Notes: generated by a model from the sequence alone, not told the origin. Positions 43,906 through 57,006 are shown, counted from the stretch's first letter. The stretch: DNA of 60,000 bases from Nematostella vectensis (GCF_932526225.1 NC_064044.1:12478084-12538083); one strand, 5' to 3'. Made by a program: numbers and translations.

Positions 43906-44079
43906 GTTTTGATATTCAGCATGGAAGAGTGCAGGTAGTGAATTGATTTAATTGCTCATTATAAATGCAAGGGATGTATACGAGCTTCCCCGGAATGTAT
44001 CTATATACATCCCTTGCATTTATAATGATCAATTGAATTCAATTCATCAGCCCCGCTCTTCCCTGCTGAATATCAAAAC
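43906..44079. mobile_element. 174-bp palindromic element
   Basis: GTTTTGATATTCAGCATGG pairs with CCCTGCTGAATATCAAAAC. Inner arms ATTATAAATGCAAGGGATGT and ACATCCCTTGCATTTATAAT pair perfectly. It is a foldback element with no ORF. Confidence 0.8.
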
Positions 44080-44954
44080 CCTTCCCGGGCTCTTAGCTAC
44101 TCGCCTATTTAATTCATAGATCCGACACGCGCGCACGAATATCCAATCAGAAAGCAGCAAATAAAAGCCAGCGAAGTGCAACCCAAATGTCCCACAAAAG
44201 TCCCACAAATTGTACAACATGTCAGATGAGGTCAGTGAGTCCTGCTCGGATTTATCTAAAATACAGGCGTTTGTAGCGTGTCTTTCTGCGACTTGGGAAA
44301 TAAAACACAGAAACCTAACATGATGGAAACTTGTCTTGTTGTCCAAGCTTGATGAAAATCTTGTAGGGAAGCATAGAAAATGATGACCAGAGATTGGTTG
44401 TTGAATGGAAAGCGCACGAATCTATCTCAAAATACGAAAACTTGAAAATGATTAGATAAAGCGTGCTCTCTTCGGTAGGTACTATGTGTTTTCAAAGCTA
44501 TTTTTGTCAACTTGCAGTGATTTAAGTGCGGTGAAAATAGAAGAGAAAGCCGAATTCGCTGTTAACGTCTGACTTCTAACTATAAGTTTTATCGGCAAAC
44601 GTCAAGATTTAAGTTACAGCAAAAATACAAACGACAGTCTCATTCTTATAAGTAATTGAAGTATATTAGGTAATATCAAACACAAGTTTAATGGTAGGAC
44701 TTACATTGCTCTTGTAAGTGGTTTGTTTGCTTTTTGTTTTTCGTTTCTTTGTAGCGGAGCCAGCGCGGAGCTCCATAGGTATAGAAATTGGTCATAAACT
44801 AGGCGACTCAAAATTTGTGGTCAATGACGTCATGTCACACGCTGTCAGCTGGCTGTACCACTCATGTGACCAGCTCATGCAACCAGGCCAGCTAATTGAT
44901 TGATCACTCTAAACCACAAGTCGCAAGTGGAAGTAGCGTTAGTGAGGTTGAGTC

Positions 44955-45776
44955 TATTCTTACTGAAGTGCTAAAAAGGTGAATGGATGGGCGAATGACA
45001 ACAAAATGGTTTTGAACCAAAGCAAAACCAAATCAATGCTTATCTGTAGCAAGCCAAAGTTGCGCAAATTGGCAGGAAAGAATTTGACAGTCAGCACAGA
45101 AAATGGCCAGCTTGAATGTGTCAATGAAGTTAAACTGCTTGGCATAAGATTAGACAACTCCTTAACCTGGGACAACCACCTCAAGTACATTCACAATAAG
45201 ATCTCCAAGCGACTAGGCTTGTTAAAAAGGAAAAAGAAATTCCTGTCACTTAAAGCAAGAATCCTGTTCTACCATTCGCTCATACAGCCAATATTAGACT
45301 ATGGTGCTATCGTCTGGGGCTAGACCAAAAAGCAACACATCGACGATATGGTCAAGTTCCAGAAACGATGTGCGCGGGTTATCCTCGAAAAGAAATGGGA
45401 TGCACCTTCAAAACCACTTTTTGAAGAACTAAATACTGTCCCCTTCGACAAAAGAATAATCTACCTACAACTTGTTTTGCTCTTTAAGGCAATGAACAAA
45501 CAGCTTTAAGTTTGTAGCAGCTAAAAGGTGGAATGCATTGCCACTAGAAATCAAAGAAGCCAAGTCAATCACCGCCTTCTCCGCAAAACTAAAAGAATAC
45601 ATCACAACACTGCAAATAAGCAAAGGATTGTTATTGTAAATAGTTTCGTCAAAGATTTTGCTGTAAACAGATTTGTAAAAAGCTTTTATTTATTTTGTTT
45701 CTGTTGAGGGCCATGCGTGCATTATCATTGTGATATTTATTGAATCCCCCATTAAAAAAGGCATCTATCTATCTAC
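44955..45776 (+). mobile_element. LINE 3' remnant (reverse transcriptase end)
   Basis: An open frame at 44979-45323 contains KMVLNQSKTKSMLIC, VKLLGIRLDNSLTWDNH and LIQPILDYGAIVWG, the thumb and post-RT region of jockey/CR1-type LINEs. A TAG follows VWG. The frame then resumes (FQKRCARVIL) with further breaks. It ends in ATCTATCTATCT near 45776, a typical LINE tail. 5'-truncated and dead. Confidence 0.8.
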
Positions 45777-48700
45777 CAATGACAGACTGGCTCCCCCCCT
45801 CCCCACGGGGGGGAAATAAGCCTATTCTGACTTTCGACATCAAACGATCAGCGTAACACAAGCTGACAGGGAAGAATTGACGAAAAAAGTGTTTAATAGA
45901 GAAAATGCAACTAATTACCCAGTCAAATGGCCGTATGAAAATAAGAATTTGAAGGATACATCTGTCTACTGCTTTGTAGGAACTGCTAATTGTTCTTACA
46001 AGCTCGGAATATCGGCTCGACTTCTTCACCTGGTGCGGTGGTTAAAAACTTTATAGTTGAAGGAAAAGACTACAAAACCAGCAGCATTTATCAGGGAATT
46101 GTCGAGGCTCTGCACTACTATTCTCATTATGATGTTACAGAGCAAAAATCAAAATAGAAAAGTTTTATTTATGATAGCTAAAATACGGAATTGTTCTCCT
46201 AAACGAGCGAACACCCCAAGGCAAATAACATGGACAGTCAAGGTGAGTTCCGGACGAAAATTTCAATTCAAAATAGTGTGAATAGAATATATGAATCAAA
46301 ACGTAACTCCTGTCATATTCCTTTTAAGTGTAATTATTTTTGTTTGTAAATATTTCTGATAACAATCCTCAAACAAAACGATTTTCGTCGTTTTACAACT
46401 TCTCTGATTTTCCCGGTGTCACTATTCAATCATCTTGCTTCCACTGTGTTTTTAATTGGCTGAGAGATCAATTTCTTGAACGCTGATTGGATGCTATTTA
46501 GGCGCGCACTAAAACGGCTTCCCAGTTCTGTTATAATCGTAAAAGAAACTTTTCCTCAATACAAATAAGAAAAATACATCTACAAATCAAGACTTATCTA
46601 TCTAGCTCAGGTAAGAACGACCTTGACGACTCATGTATACACAGTTGTGTTGGTAAAACTATGTATCATTAAGCTTATTTAATTGAGAATTCATTTGCTA
46701 TTTATTGGCAAATGTGTGAGGAAAAACAAAAAGCATTTCGCAATCATCCTTGCAAAGTCTGTCTCTTTTCTTTATCTCCTGTCTATGCTGTTTTTGTCCC
46801 AAATTTTGTGTTAAATGCACAAAAACGTCACAAATGTCTCTTTCTTTCTCATATAAAGCCAATATTGATCTGTTGTCTGTTTCTGTTTGGTAAGGATACT
46901 AATCTAATCATCATTTGTTTCCCTCTATGTTTGATCTCATGTTTTAAGAAAATTAGAAAATTGGAATAACGAACGATTTTTTTCTGATTCAGGTGAACTG
47001 TTAATACCCAAAAGCCATGATGTGAGACTGTATGAAGACATGGATGATGAGCAGCATATTTAGCAAAATATTTAGCTTTCCTTTCTTCCCTTTAAAATAT
47101 GTTTTCCTTTTCAATCAATCTGCATTTTTCCCCTGGGAAAAATATTTTTAATGTTTGGTTGATATTGCCCTACATTTCTGAACCTACATTTCTGCGTCTT
47201 CGCCTATCTGTTATTGGGTAAAATTGCTGTTTACCATTCCCATTTACCCAAAGAGACTCCCATAAAAACAGAAGGGGATGATCGATCTCAACCCTAAGGG
47301 ATAACACTTTGGGTGTGGTCAGTAATTCCTACCCCCTTAAGGTAGCACATTCGGTGCGGTCAAGCAATTTCTTTCTCTAAGCATTTTGAACACTCCCTAA
47401 GGAAAAGCAGTTAGCATAATTTCTTACCCTTAAGATAGGACAAACAACCCCATCTGAGTATTTTAGGAGGAGCCCTCCCCCTCCTTAATGGCTGCTGTCA
47501 AATGTGATTTCTCTTTTCTTATCTATGCTAACTTTGTCTGGGGTTTTAACTGGGAGGTTAACATTTAAGAATTATATAACTGTGCTGTTAGACTGAAGTA
47601 GGAAAAGGATAGTGAATTGAAATATTTGTATTCACAAAGATTTGTAGTTGCATCTTTCAGCAATTTGGTACCTGTACCTGTGCTGTGTTTTAAAAATGGC
47701 TGAATATTTTACATAGGTATTTTTGGGTGCAAAATGTTGGGCTCTCTTGCTGCAAACATCTGCAAACATCGTCTCTTGATCTTCTAAGCTGTACTCAACA
47801 AAAAAACTGAGTAATGCTGTACATGGCAAGGCATATATGTTAGATTATTTAATTATAGAAATGTAAAATATGAAATATCTGTTCAGTATCAGTTGTCTAT
47901 CAAATGAAGCTACACAGAGCACTGTTAATAAATAAAACTAAAATATCAGCAATATTTTTTTTGTTAAGCTGCAAAAGAAGTTGTGGTTGGGAGGAGGTCC
48001 AGCATTTCATTACGGTGGGAGAAATAGCTGAGATAAAATAAAATCCAGCTTGGACCGTGCATCTCAAACAAGTTACAGTATGAAAAAGTGGGGGGGGGGG
48101 GGAATTAAGCATAGAGCACTTTAGTCTTTTTAAAGCATATAGACTGAAGTGAATTATTATTATGGATCTCTTTTTTAGTCTCAAAAGAAATTCTAGTCTA
48201 GAAGCTCTATTCTTCAGGGAGTCATACACCTTAACTGCCCAAAGATTCCCAATATGAAAATAGGGTAATAAAGCTGGCTCCGCTTTTAGGCAGTGCCTAA
48301 ATCTATACATTAGTACTAATTTTTCGCGTTTTTCTACATTTTGAGTCCCAACTCTACACTAAAAGTGGCCGGTCAAAGAAAACAGGGCTAGTTTTTACTT
48401 CTACGCTGACCGGTAAATGCTTATTTGCTTGTCCAGATTCGCAAAAAAAATAATCTCAAACCAATCTTTATCGCCGTCGATTGCCAACTTTTTGTCTGAC
48501 ATTTGTGGGTCCACATGGCTGTTGTTGCACCACTTCTTTCCTGATTGGCGATTTGGGTTTTTCTAATTACCGCAATACCGCACAAAATATCGCAATACCG
48601 CACAGAAGCACGAGGTTTTGAAGAGCATGCGCGACATCCCGTTAACACCGCAAATAACCTCAACATTTTATTACCTCACATACCGCCGTTTAAAAAGAAA

Positions 48701-49076
48701 AATCTTGCATCTCGCAGTGTTTTGAAATACTGCATCACCGCATGTTTTTTTTACTCTTTTACCGCAATGTCGTAAAAAAGGGCCATTTCCTATTTTTCCA
48801 TGTATAGTACAATACAATATTCCATAAGCTTATGTATGTATCAGAGTTGTTCGAAAGTTGTCTAAAATAAGATCCAAAATAACAATAAAACGTCTGCCTC
48901 ACACTGCGAATAAGCGGCCTCGCTGGTTCCGTTTCGGGTCTCCAAAAGCCTACAAACAGAAAACAATGGAAAACCATAACCTTACCACTCGGTCCCGGAA
49001 GACAGTTATAGTGGACGTCTCTGTCAGGACATCCTTATGGCCAGAATAGACTTTTCTTTGCAAAACAAACTACCAA
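45777..49076. other. No supported gene
   Basis: A + strand frame near 45840-46040 (TQADREELTKKVFNREN, PVKWPYENKNLKD) looks protein-like but is short and not recognised. A G-run lies at 48092. The 37-bp segment GCTGGCTCCGCTTTTAGGCA at ~48270 also occurs at ~9006. Otherwise the region is AT-rich with no repeats of note. Confidence 0.4.
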
Positions 49077-49378
49077 TTACTGTCGAATCTGTTGTATCGC
49101 GACCCGCGTTTTCAAAACACGATTTGGTTTGGTTTTCTGTTCCGTCAGTAAAACCATTTTGAGCCTATCAGAATCTCGCTTTGTGCACTTCCCTGGCTAT
49201 CCTCGGACGAAAACACGACAGTGTCGCGACAGAAAGCCAGGCAACTGCACTAGGCAAGAGATGGCAAGAATCCGGTTGGCTTAGAATAATTTGACTGGCG
49301 GAACAGAAAATCCCAAAAGACAAAAACAATTCGATGTTTCGAAAATGCGGCGTCGCGATACAACGGATTCGACAGTAA
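49077..49378. mobile_element. TIR element (MITE-like), third family copy
   Basis: TTACTGTCGAATCTGTTG on the left and GATTCGACAGTAA on the right. Same family as 3844-4143. Confidence 0.75.
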
Positions 49379-49794
49379 TGTAAATTATAAATGGGATAAA
49401 TATTTCTTTTGCAAAAAGCTTTCACCTTCTTTGTCTGATTTAAGACAAAATTGAGTCGGCTATTCTTTATTTTGTTTTTCATTTTTTACATATTATCTTA
49501 AAAATCATTGTTTGAGAACTAGCAAAACATCCTATGCTGATATCTAATATACTGTAAGCCTAAAAAAATCGTATGAAATTCCTTGTAAGAACAGAGACGA
49601 ATATTTTGAAAATGTAGTGATAGCTATTGGCTTTTATTTCACAGAGCGCATGCGCTTCCAGTCCGTGTCCCGTGGGCTCATTTTGTCAAGCTGATTACGA
49701 ACACGAGTCGTACACCTGCAGGAGTAAGTAACATAATCCCGGAGGGGAGGGTGTGGGGGACTATCCAGAAAAGTAGGTAGGGGTGATCTTTTTT

Positions 49795-50290
49795 TTAGGG
49801 TAAAAAATTTAGACCAACTGCTATCTCTTGGGGGAGGTTGAAGGATTTTGTCGATTCTGCTATCTCTTAGGGTATTAAATTCGACCAACTACTATTCCTT
49901 AGGTTTTTTTTTTTCGATTCCGCTATCTCTTAGGATATAAAATTCGACCAACTACTATTCCTTAGAGGTGTTTAACAGTTTTTCCGATTCTGCTATTTCT
50001 TAGGATATAAAATTCGACGTTTTTTTTTTCGATTCTCCTATCTCTCAGGGTTAAAAATTACTTCTACCACACCAAATATGGGGGTAAGAATTTTCTGGGA
50101 AATCTTGGGTAATTACTTGGGGGTAAGAATAGTTTCTCGACGAACCCCCCCCCCCCCCCCCACCCCCTATCTTCTCGAGGCAGGGACAGATCCAGACTCC
50201 CCAACCCCCTCCCCCCTTCGAAGCAGGGACAGATTCAAGGATTCAGACTCCCCCACCCCCTCCCCCCTTCGAAGCAGGGACAGATTCAGA
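49795..50290. repeat. Two adjacent tandem repeats
   Basis: At 49795-50060 there are about four ~64-bp units containing TATCTCTTAGG and AAAATTCGACCAACTACTAT. At 50140-50290 there are C-rich units ending TTCGAAGCAGGGACAGATTC. The sequence 49379-49794 between elements shows no gene. Confidence 0.65.
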
Positions 50291-50699
50291 AAGGCCAACG
50301 AGTCTATGAGGGGCTTAAGATGGAATCTATTTCAGCTGTTAGATAATGAAGGTAAGTATTTTATAATAAACAAGTTCAAACCAAAATTGTATACTTTTTT
50401 TAGAAATAATATGCGAGAAGGATCTTGCACAATTGTCGTGCTTGGATGGATTTGCTATCGACGTGGAATGGGCGCTCTGGGGTAGATCATCCATGCAGCC
50501 ATGTCCTCATCCAAAGGCGCAAATTTGCATCAAGAAAGAGACCGTCCATGAAACACTTCAGAGCATCCGCGGTCTTTGCCAAGATAAAAACTCTTGCAGT
50601 TTTACCGCTAATAATACTGTGATAGGGCATGATCCTTGCGCTAAAATTTATAAGTACCTCGAGCTTCGTTATGTGTGCAAGCAGAAGGAGAACAAATAG
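50291..50699 (+). CDS. Galactose-binding lectin (SUEL/RBL) domain exons, 3' end of a gene
   Basis: The last exon, 50404-50699, starts after TTTTTTAG and reads CEKDLAQLSCLDGFAIDVEW, then LWGR, PCPHPKAQIC, LCQDKNSCSFTANN, DPCAKIYKYLELRYVC, stop at 50697. The C...LSC..G..I, GR, C, C, DPC..KYL..Y.C pattern is diagnostic for the rhamnose/galactose-binding lectin domain. An exon ending at 50351 (GAAG|GTAAGT) joins it in the correct phase (codon G+AA). Its 5' limit near 50291 is tentative. It binds sugars extracellularly by family. It may be the end of the PAN-containing gene at 41797. Confidence 0.75.
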
Positions 50700-51756
50700 T
50701 CTAGACAAACAGTCGAAACCATATGAACACACCTTTTAATGCTCTTCATTTTTGTTGGCGTAGAAAAGCGTTTGGCAAACGCTCCAGCCAGTCAAGTCCC
50801 CCAGGCGTTCTGAACTGGTTTCCTTCAAGAAACAGACTCGTACACAGTCGTTGTTTGCTGTTGTACGGACATCCACAGGAACCCCGAAACCGCATCCTGA
50901 CCGTCATGCACGGCGCGCTTATCCACCAGATGCATTGTTACGAGTCTGTTCGAGAAACTATAGACTAGACCCTGCTCGCAAGGTTGGCTTGGATACCTGA
51001 GGGATTGAATGTGCACAATCTGTGTTGTGACTGTGGGTGTATAATACAAAACCAAGTTTTATTCTACCATAAAAAGATATTATAAAAGCATGTAAAATGT
51101 TCACATGCCATATTATTACACTGATTTGGGCAAAAGGACTCCATAAAAGTAAAGGAAAGTAAACTAATGAAGTTTAAAATTGCCTTGGTTGCCCCCAATT
51201 AAATTTACTGTTACATCAGAGTGAGTCATTAATATAAGCAATATCGTAAGTAAGTAGTTATAAGTAATCAAGTGATCTCGTCCCAGATCCCACGCATCTC
51301 ACGGTTATCCAATTAGCACAGTTATCCCGATAAGGACTCGTGACTAGGTGGCGCCAATTCACCTTTAGGGATACTATATTCCCGAAAAGGAGCACTTAAT
51401 AAACGACTGTGTAACCCTTTTGAATGCCTTCTTTTCTCTCTCTCCTCTCTTTGTGTGTGTGTTGTAGCGGACTTCAAATATAGTGTGTAATGTCCTAATA
51501 AGGAATTGACCAAGGGCACTAGAAAAACGACATTTTTCAAAACAAGATTGATTGAATGGCACTTTTACACCTTTAATGTCAAAAGGAAAACGCCTATCCG
51601 CGCTCCTTTGAATAATAATAAGCCTCATGAGACATGGAAATCCGCTCGTGCAAGCTAGAGAGATTACCCAACCGTCCCAGTACAATAGCAAGTTGTATCT
51701 GTGATAAAGAAAACAAAGGAATTCCTCAATACCGTAAATTATTCTAAAAAAAACAC
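50700..51756. other. 3' flank, nothing recognised
   Basis: Probable untranslated and intergenic sequence. Frames here are short and without domains. Confidence 0.4.
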
Positions 51757-51925
51757 GGCGTACCTAAGAGTTCTGAACTCGGCCTAATCCTGTTCTCTAT
51801 ATTGTGTAATGACCTCCTAAGTATAGCCGTTGAACATGGCACACTTCGAGGGTATGCAGTTGACACGACTACTTTAACCACAGCGCCACCACGTGACATG
51901 GTAGCAGACAAGCTACACCATCCTA
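51757..51925 (+). mobile_element. LINE reverse-transcriptase fragment
   Basis: ELGLILFSILCNDLL followed by GYAVDTTTL corresponds to the LGPLLF..NDLP and YADDT motifs of LINE reverse transcriptase. The catalytic YADD reads YAVD, so it is inactive. It is a short fragment next to a pentanucleotide array. Confidence 0.65.
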
Positions 51926-51945
51926 AGCCGCCTGTACACCTGATG

Positions 51946-52203
51946 CCACCTCACCTCACCTCACCTCACCTCACCTCACCTCACCACACCTCACATCACA
52001 TCACAACACCTCACATCACATCACATCACCACACCTCACCTCACATCACCTCACCTCACCTCACCTCACATCACATCACATCACATCACATCACATCACA
52101 TCACATCACATCACATCACATCACCTCACATCACCTCACCTCACATCACATCACATCACATCACATCACATCACATCACATCATATCATATCATATCATA
52201 TTT
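51946..52203 (+). repeat. Pentanucleotide array (TCACC/TCACA)n
   Basis: About 50 five-base units alternate between TCACC-type and TCACA-type blocks and end in TCATA units, showing block-wise turnover. Confidence 0.92.
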
Positions 52204-52301
52204 CAATTTTAAATTAACATTATATATTTTTTTCATTTCACACAGTATGTTAAAGAGTTCTTTTTGCAAAAAAAGTAAACAAAAAAAACCTTCAGAATAG
52301 A

Positions 52302-55300
52302 TCACGTTTGAAGACCAAGAAAGCTTTGACCAACTACTTGTAGTTCTTGTCCATGTGTCTTTCCTGTGGTAATGTAGCTAAGATTATGATCATTAACTTG
52401 GGTTCCTCGCTCGCCTAGGTCAGCGGTGGTAACTGGAGACTTCATGCATTTGAGGGAAGAAATTACGAGTGTACCGGAACACGTGATTGCCCCTGCTATC
52501 TGTAACACCGGCACGTATGAGCCTAGTAGGTCAGCTAGCCAGCCTGTAGATACATAACAAAGGAAGACGTATGTCAGACTTTTATTACCCTATTTTCTGG
52601 CGCTCGTACCGGGTATCCTGTGTGCATACAACACAGGGTGACACATGTCAGACTTTTAATAGCCTAGTTTCTGACGCCCGGCGTCTCTTCCCTCTCATTC
52701 AATCGTAAAATTAACATTCCGCTGCAGAAACCAGGCAAATTCCATACTTACTATACTATTGGTATGGGCAACGGGTGATACACTCGTCCCACATCCTTAC
52801 ACGCACAATCAAAACAGGTGAATGACTTGTATGACAATGACTATAGCCCAACCCCACAGCTTGTGTATTTACCGAGTATTGCATAAGGGAAGAAATATGA
52901 AGTTTTTATCTCAGACTGGTCGGTTTACATTTATAGCCAAATATCGTTCTTACTGTGCGACGCGCGCTACCGTGACCACTTGCCAGGTTTGTGAACTAAA
53001 CCAATAAGGATGCGAGAAACGTACTATCTGATATGACGCCCGCTACCGTGGCCACTTTGACAGTTTTGTGAAGTAAGCCACTATGGATGCAAGAAACGTA
53101 CCATCTGATACGACGCGCGTTACCGGGGCCACCTTTACAGTTTTCCGAAGTAAGCAAATAAGGGATGTGAGAAACGTGTTATCTGTTACGACGCGCGCTG
53201 CCGGGGCTACCTTTGCAGTTTTGTGAAGTAAGCCAATAAAGACGCGAAAAACGTGCTATCTGATAAAACGCGCGCTGACCCACTTGACAGGTTTGTGAAG
53301 TAAACCAATAAGGATGTGAGAAACGTGCTATCTGATACGACGCGCGCTTCCGTGGCCACCTTGACAGTTTTGTGAAGTAAGCCATTAAGGATGCGAGAAA
53401 CGTGCTGATTTGATTGGCATGGAACTTCGCCAGCCAATTAGCGTGGCAAAAAAACGTATAAAAACACGACGAACCAAACCAAGTTAAGCCAGTGTCAATC
53501 ATAAGTCTGATTCTCACATACTAACTGACTAATTTTCTCAAAACCTTGTGGCCACGTTAGAGTGCGTCGCACTTTTTAACTCATACAAAGTGACAAGGGT
53601 TTTCATGGATCTTTTCATTACGTCCCACTTCCACACACTCTGTAAATACACGCTCCGTTGGCTTGGGCTGCCTATGCTATATGCTTGTTAAGTTGACCCT
53701 TCTCTTACCTGCAAATGGTGGACCACCCGCGTATCCCAACGAAATGACACCGAAGAAGAAACCGAATGCGCGCGCAATTTTGCGACCGGAACATGCGCGA
53801 ACAATTATGATATTCCCACATGAGACGTAATGGCCTTCAGCAAGACCATTCGCACAGTAGCACACCATCAAAACGGCAAAGGACGTGGTAAAAGATGCGA
53901 CAATCGTGGATAGACCTGAGGAAGAACAAGGAAGGTGAAAAATACGTGGCACAGAGAAAGGGAAAAAATAGTGTTTTAGATATCAACATACGAACAGTTT
54001 CCCGGGGAAGGAAAAAAACACGAAAAAATGCAGTCAAATGCTTTTGACTAACATGTGCTATTAGTTTCTCAATAACATGCACATGTTACTTCTTGAAGGG
54101 GTCAGTGTTTTTTTGTAGGCTTTTAATTGTGTACAAACAGTTGAACTTTAAGCTGTCAATGATTTGTTAAAATAATATGCAATATCTTATTGAAAACTAT
54201 GTTTATTGACAGTTTGTGGTCATTTCCTTTGAATTTAAGTCTCCAAAGGAAATGTACCAAAGGCTCAAAAGTCAATATTAAAATTTGAACTTTGATTCAT
54301 TGTGTCCGGGCCCGGAGAGCTATTGCAAAGCTCTTACCATGACACTGCCGCTTTAAAGCTTTAAATTTATGTGCCCGAAGATATCCCGAGCTTCCTGCAT
54401 CTTCGGGCAGCCTGTAACGGATGACAGACATTGAACAACGACTCTAGATCTAAGTGCTTGTCCCATAACGGCGCATACAACGGGAGGTCGCATTACAAAT
54501 ACTTGACTAGTTAAAAAACGAAAACACAAAATATAAATCGCGCGCCAATTGTAAACATGTTTTGCTCCCTTGAATCATAAACACGGCAGTAGGATGACAA
54601 CAAATTAGCGCAGCGGTATCTGAGCAATTACGCCAAGTAGCAGGGTCCTGGATTACCTGCAAATAAACAGGAGAGACCATAGATATAGACGGTATACAAG
54701 GGCATGACGTCACCAAGCCTTCCTCCGCCCAGTCTACCAACGGTTGAGCTTACGCCAAAACCGATATAAAGCCAGGCGGCCTGGGTTGACGATAGACCAA
54801 CATCCTGGACATAGCGGCCCTGCAAGAGGGGGATATGTGTTATAGAGGACTGGAAATAAGGGTTTAATACCAAGGAGAGAGGCAGTTCGCCGAATAACAG
54901 CCTGATGGCGCAGCCCGATTACATGATCTATAACTAGAAAATAACAATTTACACTGGTGGAAAGAGACAAAATTCAATAATAGATGACTATGCTAGAGGG
55001 GGGAGGAATAGTATAACAGACATCAAAGACGATCAGGTAAGAGCAAAGAGTAGGGGAGGCACATAAGTAGCTATGCTAGAGGGGGGAGGAATAGTATAAC
55101 AGACATCAAAGACGATCAGGGAAGAGCAAAGAGTAGGGGAGGCACATAAGTAGCTATGCTAGAGGGGGGGAGGGATAGTATAACAGACATCAAAGACGAT
55201 CAGGGAAGAGCAAAGATAAGGAGAGGCACATAAGTAGCTATGCTAGAGGGGGGAGGAATAGTATAACAGACATCAAAGACGATCAGGGAAGAGCAAAGAT

Positions 55301-56184
55301 AAGGAGAGGCACATAGCTATGCTAGGTGGAGATAGAGGGTATGATAATTATTATATGAAAACTGAAGGCACAGTGAAGAAGGTTAGAGAAGAGCAAAGTT
55401 GATGATAGGGGCATAGCAACCCTGACAACAATCAAAAGATGGTTGTTACATAGAACTTGGCACAGGAGAAGGAAAAGGGGGAAAGGTTTAGTGGGGTGAT
55501 CATAAATAACAAAAAGAATGAAAAAAATAGGAAGAGGATGGTTGAAGGACTATTGTATCTTTTACTAGATGTACGAGCATAGTAAATTAACGAGTAACTA
55601 GATGAAATTCCTTACTAGATGAACTAGCGGGATAGTGTTTCCGAACTGGAACAAGAAACTAGCAAACGCGCACACCAGTATATGTTTGTTTTTCCACAAA
55701 GGTACATCACCAGAGCTATTTATCGGTACTTGATCTTTCGATGGCTGGCTTTTGTGTTCTCTGGTATTTGAGACGAAGAAAACACCACCAATAACAGCAT
55801 CAGCGAGCGCAAATCCTCCCATTGCCATAAAGGTTACTCTCCAACCGTAGTTCGATAGGAGAGTCTTAATCAACATGCTCATAGCTAGAGAGAGACCATT
55901 TGAGCTACCCATAAGTCCCATCGCCGTCGACTGCCATTTAGTGAAGTGTCCAGGCACAACAGTATAGGCCGGGGTAAACACGCAAGACGAGCCGAAGCCG
56001 AAGATGACGCTGTATGTGAGGTACATCATTGCTATTGTGTTGACTTGTGACGTGATAAAGAGTCCCAGGGCTGCGAAAACGCCCCCGGCGAGGGACACAA
56101 GGCGATGCCCAAATCGATCTATGAGCTTTGCGGCGACAGGGGAGAAGGTCATGGAGAGCGCGATGGCCAATGAGCCAACCCATG
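52302..56184 (-). CDS. SLC16-type monocarboxylate transporter, 3' four exons
   Basis: Exons on - are 56184-55616, 54819-54657, 53915-53709 and 52543-52302 (stop), all with GT-AG borders and matching phases (0, 1, 1). The first reads AWVGSLAIALSMTFSP then LIDRFGHR and GWRVTFMAMGGFAL. The second has VQDVGLSSTQAAWLYIGFG and GRLGGGRLGD. The third ends GYAGGPPFA and the last begins GWLADLLGSY. These are hallmark segments of MFS monocarboxylate transporters (SLC16), plasma-membrane carriers of lactate, pyruvate or related acids; the substrate cannot be told. The N-terminal exon with the family's PDGGWGW motif was not found and is probably beyond 60000. The C-terminal tail is soluble, about 45 residues. 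Confidence 0.82.
52950..53430. repeat. 77-bp tandem repeat, ~6 units, intron of transporter
   Basis: Units contain GATGCGAGAAACGTGCTATC, then GATACGACGCGCGCT and CAGTTTTGTGAAGTAAGCC. The spacing is 77 bp (53009 to 53086) with moderate divergence. Confidence 0.8.
54988..55325. repeat. 83-84-bp tandem repeat, 4 units, intron of transporter
   Basis: CTATGCTAGAGGGGGGAGGA starts at 54988, 55071, 55154 and 55238 with high identity between units. Confidence 0.88.
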
Positions 56185-56187
56185 CTG

Positions 56188-56405
56188 CGGATAGAACACA
56201 TGATCAGGTATGATAGAGGTAGAACATATAACCAGAGATGATGTAGATAGAACAAATGGTCAGACATGATGGAAATAGAATATATGATAAGACATGGTGG
56301 AAATAGAACATATGATCAAACATGATGGAGATAGAACACATGATCAGACATGCAAGAAACAGAGCACATGATCAGACACGATAGATAAGAACAAATGATC
56401 AGCGT
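56188..56405. repeat. ~31-bp tandem repeat next to the transporter exon
   Basis: About seven degenerate units of GATAGAACACATGATCAGAC type begin just outside the acceptor of the exon at 56184. Confidence 0.75.
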
Positions 56406-56536
56406 CACTATCAAAGCCAGCAAGCCGATGTAGCTGAGCTGATCCATCAATTGTATCAATAAGGAAAGAAAGAGGGAGGTATTACTGTTCTTCTGTGGTT
56501 TTTGTTTTCTTGGAAATATCGAAGAGTAAAAAAAAC

Positions 56537-56850
56537 TGACACTCGATTTTTTTTTTCGATATTGCCAAGGAATCGATTCGGTGGTTCGCTTGTCATACAA
56601 GACAAGTGGGACTGACCTGATAAATGCAAAATGGAGTGGTTTGCAACTACAGTTTTTTAGATTTCGCACCAAACCCCCAAAAAAACTGCGATATCATTTG
56701 CATGTGCATCGCGTCTCGCCGATTATCAATATCTAATTTTTATTTCACAATTCGCTCCATTTTGCGTATATGAAGTCAGTATCAATTGATGTCATATAAA
56801 TGGACGAGTGGACCAGGGAATCGATTCCTTGGAAATGAGTGTCAATCTTA
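56537..56850. mobile_element. TIR element with empty insertion site
   Basis: Ends contain TGACACTC plus CCAAGGAATCGATTC and the inverse GGAATCGATTCCTTGG plus GAGTGTCA. Inside is GCATCGCGTCTCGCCGATTA, the uninterrupted form of the site where the Mutator-like array is inserted in a second copy (56870-57006 plus 59455 onward). Confidence 0.65.
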
Positions 56851-57006
56851 CTCTACTTAGTACTAACTTACTCTTCCATATTTCCAAGGAATCAATTCGG
56901 TGGTTCGAATTGTCATAACAGACATCAAGGGAGACTGACCGAAGTGGTTGCAACTACAGTTGTTTACATTTTCCAATTTCATTTGCACGTGCATCGCGTC
57001 TCGCCG

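Noticed and set aside
44718-44903. 61-residue frame after TTTGTAG
   Set aside because: No domain, no good donor downstream and no counterpart.
51802-52212. 136-residue frame ending in His/Ser/Thr/Pro repeats
   Set aside because: It combines a dead LINE fragment with a pentanucleotide array.
53179-53517. 112-residue - strand frame
   Set aside because: It is the translation of a 77-bp tandem repeat in a transporter intron.
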